Positions 1-6,915 of a stretch of 11,654 bases of DNA are shown piece after piece. Under the pieces are notes generated by a model. That model was not told the DNA's origin. It saw only the letters and a program-made list of their open reading frames with translations, and searched no databases. The stretch is taken from the NCBI GenBank assembly GCA_027596035.1, contig JADGJA010000731.1:1-11654 (forward strand). Direction: 5' to 3'. Every line of letters begins with the position of its first letter. Positions within the stretch are counted from its first letter, which is position 1. Position numbers and translations under genes: made by a program. This stretch comes from Thoreauomyces humboldtii (Eukaryota; Chytridiomycota; Chytridiomycetes; Spizellomycetales; Powellomycetaceae).

Positions 1-127
1 CCGCCCCCCCCCCCGCCCCTCCCCCTCTCGCGCCCGCCCTTCTCGTTTTCCTCTCCCCCCTTCCTCGTGTGGGCGGCCCGCGCTGGCCCCCGGGCGGGGG
101 GGGGGCGGCCCCCCGATCCCGATTGTG
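1..127. other. C/G-homopolymer contig-edge sequence
   Basis: The first 120 bases are almost pure C and G, with a long C run at 1-14 and a long G run near 95-106, quite unlike the balanced composition that follows from about 121. No reading frame or motif is recognisable. A comparable G run lies near the right edge, so these may be low-quality contig ends, though a genuinely GC-rich upstream region cannot be excluded. Confidence 0.5.
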
Positions 128-139
128 TGAGTCATTCCG
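128..139. promoter_or_regulatory. AP-1/Gcn4-like site TGAGTCATTCCG
   Basis: A perfect TGAGTCA core lies 73 bp upstream of the glutaredoxin start codon. In fungi this heptamer is the classic binding site of bZIP activators such as Gcn4; Yap-type factors bind a related core. The same 12-mer recurs at 9221-9232 in the promoter between TTC16 and DRC8. The site is seen directly; its use is inferred. Confidence 0.4.
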
Positions 140-211
140 GATTTCTCATCCTCGACACACACACATCCCTTTTTTACTCTGAGCAATCTTTTCCCCAACA
201 GCGTAAAAACA

Positions 212-1777
212 ATGTCCAAACATAACGTCAACGGTATGAATTGAGCAAGGAAGTTTCGTGGCATCAAGTCGCTCTGTCCTATCGTCTGACCTTTGTCCTT
301 GTGGTTTCGCAGAGGCAACTTCTGACGACCATGTCCACCAACTCTGCGCTGGGAGATCAGTGGTCGCCCTCAACTTCTGGGCGAGCTGGGCCGAACCATG
401 CAAGGACATGAACGAGGTCTTTGAGGAGCTCAGCCGAAAGTACCCCTCCATCTCCTACGTCAAAGTATACACAAATACACGCCTCGGTCCCGCTTCTGCT
501 CGTTTTCCATGGACGGGAGGCTTATTTATCCTTTGGTGGTTCGTCCCTTACAGCTCGAAGCCGAGAACTTCCCAGATGTATCGGAAACCTACGAGATCGC
601 CGCGGTCCCCACCTTCATCATCCTCAAGAACGGTCAGGTCGCGGAACGCATCGAGGGAGCCAACGCACCAGCACTCTCGGCCGCAGTGGAAAAGTTCTCC
701 AAACTGGTCTCACCCAACAACGTCGCTCTTCCATCCGCATCCTCTTCAGCATCAGCATCCGCCAACACTCATCCGTCATCATCCATCGCATCCCCCCCAG
801 CATCGGCGGCAGCAGCTCAATCGCCAGAGGAGCAGCGCCAGAACCTCCAGACGAGGTTGAAGGACCTGGTGTCCTCGAACGAGGTCATGGTCTTTATAAA
901 GGGAACCCCTCAGCAGCCAAGGTGTGGCTTCTCGAGGACCTTGGTCGGGTTGCTGGGGGACGTGAACGTCAAGTACGGGTCCTTCAACATCCTAGCGGAC
1001 GACGACGTGCGACAAGGTACACGGAAAGATCACGCTGAGGACGCCCACGTGGTCATTCTCGTTGTATTCCACTTGCTGAACCTTTTTTTTCGCGATATCG
1101 TTCCTTCAGGACTGAAGGAATACAGCAACTGGCCAACGTTCCCGCAGGTGTATGTCCGTGGCGAGCTCGTCGGCGGTCTCGACATCGTCAAGGAAATGGT
1201 CGAGTCCGGAGAGTTCCAGAAGATGGTCCCTGCGGAAGAGGACCTCAACACCCGTCTCACCAAGCTGTGAGTTTCCATGCCACGGGCTCCTGTCGGCTTC
1301 TAAACGATGCGAATAGCTCATCCCGGTCCCTCCTGTTCCCGAAACACAGTATCAACAAGGAACCCGTCATGGTACGGCAAATCTGTTTTTTCCGTCTCAT
1401 CCTTATCTTCACGATCCTGACAATTTCGTCCTTCACGCTTAGCTGTTCATGAAGGGCGATCCCGAGACACCACGATGCGGTTTCTCTCGACAGATCACAT
1501 CTCTCCTGAAGGAACACGACATCGCGTACAGCACTTTCGACATCCTCGAGGACGAGGAAGTCCGACAGGGTCTCAAGGTCCGTTTTTCTCATCCTATTAC
1601 TGAAAGGATCTGCGGCCCCCATGGACATGCGCTCACTCAAACCGCTCCATGTCCCCTTTGCAGGCGTACTCGGACTGGCCCACCTACCCGCAGCTGTACA
1701 TCAAGGGGGAGCTCGTCGGGGGTTTGGACATTGTCAGGGAGATGATCGAGTCCGGAGAGTTCAAGGCGATGTTGTAG
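212..1777 (+). CDS. GRX4: Monothiol glutaredoxin, Grx3/4-PICOT class (Trx + two Grx domains)
   Basis: Cytosolic/nuclear glutaredoxins of this class bind a glutathione-ligated [2Fe-2S] cluster through a CGFS cysteine, deliver iron to Fe-S and haem enzymes, and signal iron status to transcription factors. Exons: 212-233, 313-464, 554-1016, 1110-1266, 1350-1371, 1443-1577, 1664-1777, giving 354 aa; all joins keep phase with GT-AG ends. Residues about 10-110 form a thioredoxin-like domain with WAEPC at 33-37: the first active-site Cys is Ala34 while Cys37 stays, as in PICOT proteins. A Ser/Ala/Pro-rich linker spans about 113-145. Grx domain 1 has CGFS at Cys182 and Grx domain 2 has CGFS at Cys284; each then shows a WPT-PQ-Y stretch and [10 protein letters not shown], the glutathione-binding elements. 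The start is the ATG at 212, whose 22-nt exon supplies MSKHNVN before the join. Yeast Grx3/4 carry a single Grx domain, so this is the animal-type layout. The gene symbol reflects the family, not proven orthology to one paralogue. Confidence 0.94.
1017..1109 (+). other. Intron 3 of the glutaredoxin gene, stop-free and a multiple of three
   Basis: This 93-nt GT-AG intron (donor GTACAC, acceptor TTCAG after a T-rich tract) has no stop in the reading frame of its flanking exons. Retention would add 31 residues between the VRQ and GLKEYS parts of Grx domain 1. Family continuity (VRQG followed by [11 protein letters not shown]) argues that it is normally removed. Confidence 0.7.
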
Positions 1778-2178
1778 TCGAGGGAAGACGCGACCCACGA
1801 CGTTTTCGCCTCCTCAAGTTGGCTTAGCTCGCATGAAGTAGATAGCACGTTCAGCTTTTTGATAAATCTGAGAAACAACGCGAGGTCACACTCGTTCAGC
1901 CGCCAGAACTCAATCCTCTGAGAAGACATCGACTCGATGCATTGAAAGAAAAGAAGAAAAAATCCCAAATGGAAAGATGTGTACTTTGAAATGGAGAAGA
2001 AACGGGACCAAAAAAAAGAGGAAGGGAGGGGTAGTGGAAGTAGGATCAACAGAGAGCCAGGTGTCTCGGGTGGGATGAAGCAACGACGTGGAATCAGGGG
2101 TGTGTTGTGATGGGATATGAAAGTATGAAAAAGCGAAAGTTTTTGCAGGACTTGCGGGCACCGACTCGTCTTTTGAGC
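1778..2178. other. Tail-to-tail intergenic region (3' UTRs)
   Basis: About 400 bases lie between the stop codons of the convergent glutaredoxin and ubinuclein-like genes. The stretch is purine-rich on the plus strand around 1945-2040, with runs of AAAAGAAGAAAAAA type that are T-rich read on the minus strand. It should hold both 3' UTRs and polyadenylation signals. I see no RNA gene or convincing coding frame. Confidence 0.6.
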
Positions 2179-4963
2179 TCATGGCTGAGGCATTGGGTTC
2201 AGTATGGAAGAAACGGACACCTTTCTCGATTGAACATGGACGGGCTGGACGTGCGGCGGAGGAACCTGCACCTCAACCGGCGTCGCCGAAATCGCCGACA
2301 CCTGAGGCTGTGCCGGTACAGGGGTGCTCGTTGCAGTTGTCGAGATCGAAGCTCTTTTCTTCGTCGGTGCCGGTGTCCCACCGGTCGCCGCAGCAGCGGA
2401 GACGGCCTTTGTGCTCCTTTTTTTGGGAGGTTTCTCGGACCCAGGCGTTCCAGCATCGCCCGATTCGGACGCGCGCCTGTGGTCCTTAGGGAGGACTGTT
2501 CGCTTCTGCGTGTCGAAGGGGTCGACGAGCCTCGAGAAGGTGGGGTCACCGTCCCCGATGCGCTTCTTGATGGTCGAGTAGACTCGGGAAAGGAGGTCCA
2601 AGGTCATGATTCCCTCGGGCCAAAAATGGAGGACCTTGTTGTAGATTGCCTTTCGGACGTAGGGTTGAGTAAAGTTGGGCTGCTTCCCAACGTACGTGCT
2701 GGAGGAGAAAAAGAGAAGTTCAGAAAACAGCTTAGATTAAGGTCCGTGTCTCCCCGCAAATGGAACCGGTAACATACTTGTAATCATTGTCCAGATCCGC
2801 CATCTCCCACTCACCGCACAAAATCTGCCAGAACAGAATCTTTGTAGGTGGGGCCCACGTGAAGCGCGGCGGTGTCGGTGGCAGACCCTCAAACTTCGGC
2901 TGTGGGACCTCGATGGCGGCCACACCCTGATCTACCAGCACCTTGAATTCGTCGTATAGTTTGCGAAGCGACAATTTGTGCTGCTCAAGCTTCTTGGGTA
3001 TTACGTAAACGTGCACGACTTTCTGCAGTTCCCGGAAAACACCTGTCAGTCCCCCGAGCATTTTGCCAGTTTTCGATTGGAAGCCGGGCAACTACCTCCA
3101 TAATGGTGCGATCAAGGGGAATGGCGGTATCCATGCGGTTGAAAAAGGTCTCATTCAAGAGGTCGTGTTCGGAAGCTAGGAGCGCGGCACGATAAAGAAG
3201 CTCCACCAGGTCAGGTGGCAGAGGATTCTCGGCTGTAGGAGCTGGGGAAACATAGAACGATCAGCTTTTCGTCGGAAGTCAAGTGGCGTTCAGCTGTCGC
3301 CCTTACGATATTTTTGCGTAAACTCTTCAACCGCGCACATGTGTGAATTGAGTAATCGCAGTACGCTGGGGGGCTGAAAACAGATGGGAAGAAAAGTGAG
3401 ATGAGCATAAGTTCATGACTACCAAGAGTCAAAAGTAATTTTGACTTACAGGTCCTGTAGGAACAGGGGAAGGAACGGGTGGAGGTGGCGTTGGAGGTCC
3501 GCGCTTCTGCACTGGCGGAAAAGTTTCGTCACTTGCAGATGGTTTCTCGCCAGACGCGACGGGAGCAGCTTTGGAGTTCGCCTTCGTCGCCCGCTTCTTC
3601 TTTGGGGGTGCATCTGAGTCCGCCGAAACGGATTTGGTGGAACGAGAGGAACTTTTCGGCGCTGGTGACACCGCAGATACCCGTCTCTTCTTCCCCTTTG
3701 GCTCGTCCGTACTGTTTCCAGCTTTACTCGCACTTCCCAAAGGGGCATCGTCATCATCCGTAGAGTGGACAGGTGCAGGGCTTACTGCTCGAGATGCGGC
3801 AGCGGAAGCCGATTTGGACGTTCTTTGCCGTTCAGCAGGAGATTCCGGAGGAGTCGAGTCTGGAGGTGCGGGTGTCGTGATATCCATTGCGTCTCCGCCA
3901 GGTGAAACAGGTGCATCGGCAGCGACCGGGAGTGCAGCAGGAGCAGCAGCTTTCTCAGCAGCTTTCTCTGCTGCCGTAGATCGACGTCCTCGTGTTTTCT
4001 CCTTTGTCGCTTTCCCGGCACCATTGCCACCGGCGTCTGCTCCGCGTTTCCTTCCGACCTTGGGCTTTGCGGCATTCGCGGGTGTCTCGCGATCAAACAT
4101 ATTGGTAGAGCTACAGGTATGGCGGCGGTCAGAGCACAGAACTAAGGCTTGGTGTCAGTGATGAAGTTAAAGCGGCCACGTACTACTGCTCGAAGTAGTT
4201 CTCGACGGGTCCGCGGCAGGCGAAAAATGGAACCTGGTATTGAGGAGGAAGACAGTATCCAACCTCCTTTCGAAAGAGTTCAGAGTCGTCTATGAAGTCA
4301 TCGTCGAGGTCGTAATCGCTATCGTTGTCAGGATTTGGCGTTGTCTTCTTCTTGTTCTTCGACGAAGTTGGGAAAAAGGTAGAATGAGCGAGTGTCTGAG
4401 GGAAGAGATCACGAGCCGTCAACCGACATACCTGGTTGTCACCGGTCTCGGTCAAGGCGGGTGCCAACGCAGCACCTTTTGAACCATCCTTTCTGGCCTG
4501 GTGCTCGAGCAGCATGTCGCGGTAGCTGAAGATGGTGCTGGCGCCTGGGTTGTTGTTGAGTTTCACGAGTAGTCGAATGGAGCACTGAGGAGGACTGTGT
4601 GGAAGTGCCGAGTCTGCCCAAAACGCAACAGAGGTGTGGATGAGAACGAAGTCCAGAGGTCTCAACCCATCGGAAGTCTTTGGGAGAGGGGTCCGGAATG
4701 TGTCCGTGGGAGGCGGGGAGGGAAGGGGTGGGAGCGGGCTGAGCGGAAACGTAAAGAGGAGCGGCGGCGGTCGGTGCGCTTTGCAACCTTCTTGGCGTTT
4801 CGCGTTGCCGCGGACGACGACGGACCTCCAGCACTGCCAGCACTCCCCAGACTCTTTCGGACGATCGTACACGCATCCTCGAGGTGGGTTTGTGTGTGCA
4901 CGACGAAGATGGAGGAATGAGATGGCTGTCAATACGACTGTGAGACTTACCCTGTAGGGACAT
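2179..4963 (-). CDS. HPC2: Ubinuclein/Hpc2-type subunit of the HIR histone chaperone complex
   Basis: This family is the histone-contacting subunit of the HIR/HIRA complex, which deposits H3.3-H4 independently of replication. Exons on the minus strand: 4963-4951, 4613-4432, 4356-4184, 4110-3450, 3373-3307, 3241-3096, 3022-2778, 2698-2179, giving 668 aa; all eight joins are in phase. Residues 66-123 hold the Hpc2-related domain: an acidic DSDYDLDDDFIDDSE core, then a hydrophobic FFACRGPVENYFEQ stretch, as in Hpc2 and ubinuclein. It is preceded by a segment (CSIRLLVKLNNN..., FSYRDMLLEH) like that upstream of the domain in relatives. Residues about 124-343 are Lys/Ala/Ser/Pro-rich and probably disordered, with nuclear-localisation-like KKKR clusters. 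Residues about 345-545 match the ubinuclein middle domain (FTWAPPTKILFW, then FWPEGIMTLDLLSRVY). The last 120 residues are low complexity. The 4-codon first exon and its 337-nt intron (4614-4950) are the least certain part; the donor at 4183 could also be at 4186, changing one residue. Confidence 0.87.
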
Positions 4964-5121
4964 GATCCAACGTCAATCAATTTGACGAGGGCCGACTGAG
5001 CGAGATCGGGATTGTGCCAGGAAAGGGTTGTCGCTTAGTGTGCGTTTGCTGTGTGCGATGGCGATCGGGTGCGTGCGGACTCAGCGGGGGCGAGAAGATG
5101 TGACTTTATTTGTGTGTATGC

Positions 5122-5150
5122 GAAGTGTGTGAAAGTGTGTGAAAGTGTGT
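5122..5150. repeat. Short tandem repeat, about three copies of GAAAGTGTGT
   Basis: Three adjacent copies of a 10-bp unit are visible, the first lacking one A and the next two identical. The stretch sits in GT-rich sequence some 160-190 bp upstream of the HPC2-like start codon. It is probably a simple-sequence expansion with no defined role. Confidence 0.8.
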
Positions 5151-5837
5151 ATTCATGCAGGATGTGCAGATGTGCGAGGGGAACTAACGACGGGATGGAT
5201 GGGGAAGGGACCCCCATGGGATTTGTATTTGTGCAGGCTGGCTACAGGCAGTTGCCGGTAAGCAGCAGGGCGAAGCCGTCGCGGGGAAGCGGTGTCACCA
5301 CCGCCCGCGGAGTGGTTCCGTACGATGCTATCGTGAAGACGGTTTTGGGTGGGGATGGGGATCATCACGCGGCGCGCCTTTGCGAGGGTTTTCCTTGTGA
5401 GGGGAAGGGGCCCAAAGCGGGTTGTTCGAGCGATGGATGAGGGGAGGCTCAAGTGATTTCTCGGCTGGGCTCGGGAGAGCTACGTTTTTCGGGGCTACGT
5501 GGCTGGCGGAGGCTGAACGTTGTGTGTGCTTTTCCCACCATCTATCGTGCAGATCGATACCACTCACCACTTGACGTCGTGATGATAGCGTGTGCAACGC
5601 GACACATCCTGCGCACATCTCAGCGTCCTCGGCAGGGTGCGATGTGTGCTTCCATCTTGAGCAGTCCACCAACGACGGAATGGAAAGCAGCTGCAGAGTA
5701 TCATATCACACCTTTTGCGTGGGGAAGTCCTCGACATATATCATTGGCGAAAGGTGTCTGTCGAAATGTAGTTGATTCCCCAATTCTCTCTCTCGCTCTC
5801 TCGCAAATCCCAAAACCAAAATCCCTGGAGAGTGTGC

Positions 5838-5849
5838 GGTTAGGGTTTT
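5838..5849. promoter_or_regulatory. Telobox-like element (GGTTAGGGTTTT)
   Basis: The complement reads AAAACCCTAACC, containing the AAACCCTAA telobox. In several fungi the TTAGGG-binding factor Tbf1 acts at such sites in ribosomal-protein gene promoters, and plants use the same motif in translation genes. It lies 110 bp upstream of the ATG at 5959, inside a pyrimidine-rich tract. The motif is seen; the regulatory role is inferred. Confidence 0.45.
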
Positions 5850-5958
5850 CTCCCTCCCCTCCCCTTTTCTATATGCTCAACAGCATACAGAAACGTCGAC
5901 GAGCTTACATCGCACTGGTGTGTAATCTCATACAGCAACCCGTCCCAGCCCGTACCAA

Positions 5959-6786
5959 ATGCCTCGCATACCCTCCGTGGTCGCTTTGGTCACATCCCTT
6001 GCCAGGGCGGCTGGTTCCGCGACATCTTGCAGAGCTTTCACCTCGACTGTCTCGGTTCGGCGCGGACCGCGATCACTCTGTCGGCATCAGCAGCAGCGTC
6101 AGCAACCTCTCTCCTCGCAACGCTACGCATCATCCACCACGGCCGCTCCATCCACACCCTCTCCCGCTTTCTTTGACGCCACGCCGTCATCCTCCCCCGC
6201 AGACGACGCAGCAGCCATCCCCGCAGGCGCAACGCAGAAGTGCCACCAACTCTTCACAACGCTCACGGACGCTCTCAACCGCTCCATAGCCCGTCCAGAA
6301 TCCCTCCGTCTCCTCTCCTACACAGTCACATCCCCCGCCGACGCGGACCTCTTCCGTCAGGCTCTCAAGCGATGGAGGATGGCAAAGATGCAGCAGGACA
6401 CGACCGACAACCTCCTCTTCCTCGACACCCTCGTCAGGGTTCGAGCGTGGGAACCCCTCCTGGAGATGCTGTGCGATCGGCCAGCCTACAGGGTGCTGCC
6501 CGCCAGGGACCACGTCGAGGCCCTGGTGGAAGGGCTCCGCGTGGACGTCAAGCCGGAGGATCTGGAGACGTTGGACAAGGTCTTCAAGGGATTCGCCGTG
6601 TCCCTGTACTTTGACATCGTGCCCGGGGAGAACCTCTACGCGAGCGTCGTGCTGGCTTGCTTGGAGTGCGGAGGGGAGGAAGGGAGCAGGAGGGCCCTCG
6701 TCACGGTCAAGGAGATGCGTTCCATCGGCGTCGAGGTGCGATCGGACGTGATCGCCGCGCTCGAGAAGGCTGGAGTCCAGGCTTGA
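5959..6786 (+). CDS. Mitochondrial helical-repeat (PPR-like) protein, candidate mitoribosomal mS27
   Basis: This is a single-exon, 275-aa protein. The first 72 residues contain no Asp or Glu, are rich in Arg, Ser, Ala and Gln, and carry an RYASS stretch at 55-59 that fits processing-peptidase cleavage, so a mitochondrial presequence is likely. After a Ser/Pro/Ala linker, residues about 95-275 read as paired amphipathic helices of PPR/TPR type (LFTTLTDALNRSI, LLSYTVTSPADADLFRQAL, NLLFLDTLVRVRAWEPLLEML, YASVVLACLE). The order of a -RLLSYTVTS- helix, a -DADLFRQALKRWR- helix and then a repeat resembles the start of the PPR region of mS27 (MRPS27), an SSU mitoribosomal protein; this is from memory of the family and only suggestive. 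Another mitochondrial PPR-type RNA-binding factor is equally possible. The start is the first ATG after the C/T-rich promoter, in AACCAAATGCC-like context (ACCAAATGCC). A telobox-like element upstream fits a translation gene. The opposite strand also has a long frame (6187-6915), rejected because it lacks such features. Confidence 0.62.
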   Translation: MPRIPSVVALVTSLARAAGSATSCRAFTSTVSVRRGPRSLCRHQQQRQQPLSSQRYASSTTAAPSTPSPAFFDATPSSSPADDAAAIPAGATQKCHQLFTTLTDALNRSIARPESLRLLSYTVTSPADADLFRQALKRWRMAKMQQDTTDNLLFLDTLVRVRAWEPLLEMLCDRPAYRVLPARDHVEALVEGLRVDVKPEDLETLDKVFKGFAVSLYFDIVPGENLYASVVLACLECGGEEGSRRALVTVKEMRSIGVEVRSDVIAALEKAGVQA

Positions 6787-6915
6787 GTACCGCATGTAGT
6801 GTTCTGCGACAGGAGGGCGAGAACAACATAATAGACGCGGGGTGGATCTAGAGGCCCGACGGACCACCGATCTTTTCCTGCCCTTTACACAGGCTACCTC
6901 TGATACGATTTTCAT
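6787..6915. other. Short convergent 3' intergenic gap
   Basis: Only 129 bases separate the stop codons of the mitochondrial-protein gene and the TTC16-like gene, which converge here. The two 3' UTRs must abut or overlap. No terminator-like or RNA structure stands out. Confidence 0.6.

Larger units (their letters stand above)
4964..5958. promoter_or_regulatory. Divergent intergenic region upstream of HPC2-like and mitochondrial-protein genes
   Basis: Nearly 1 kb separates two divergently transcribed genes. Long open frames exist (for example 5051-5440 and 5453 onward) but are Cys/Arg- or His/Pro-rich and show no family resemblance, so I call no gene here. The left half is GT-rich and holds a 10-bp tandem repeat at 5122-5150. 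The right half, 5770-5880, is CT-rich on the plus strand with a telobox-like element at 5838-5849, which suggests the core promoter of the gene starting at 5959. A 5' UTR exon for either gene could hide here. Confidence 0.55.

Noticed and set aside
3571..4161. Plus-strand 196-codon Ala/Ser-rich frame
   Set aside because: Antisense shadow of the Lys/Ala-rich exon 4 of the HPC2-like gene.
4439..4963. Unspliced 174-codon reading from the HPC2-like start codon
   Set aside because: It reads through a good GTAAGT donor at 4950 into Arg/His/Pro-rich sequence, whereas splicing to 4613 gives a segment continuous with the family.
5051..5440. Plus-strand open frame of 129 codons in the long intergenic region
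   Set aside because: Cys- and Gly-rich translation with no recognisable domain, crossing the GT-rich tandem repeat; no promoter or splice support.
5453..6289. Plus-strand open frame of 278 codons overlapping the start of the mitochondrial-protein gene
   Set aside because: The translation ends in Pro/His/Arg-rich sequence typical of an out-of-frame reading of the downstream gene, and its upstream half lies in promoter-like CT-rich DNA.
6187..6915. Long minus-strand open frame (242 codons) opposite the mitochondrial-protein gene
   Set aside because: It is antisense to a frame with a clear mitochondrial presequence and helix pattern; its own translation is compositionally odd and resembles no family. 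GC-rich coding sequence often leaves such antisense frames open.
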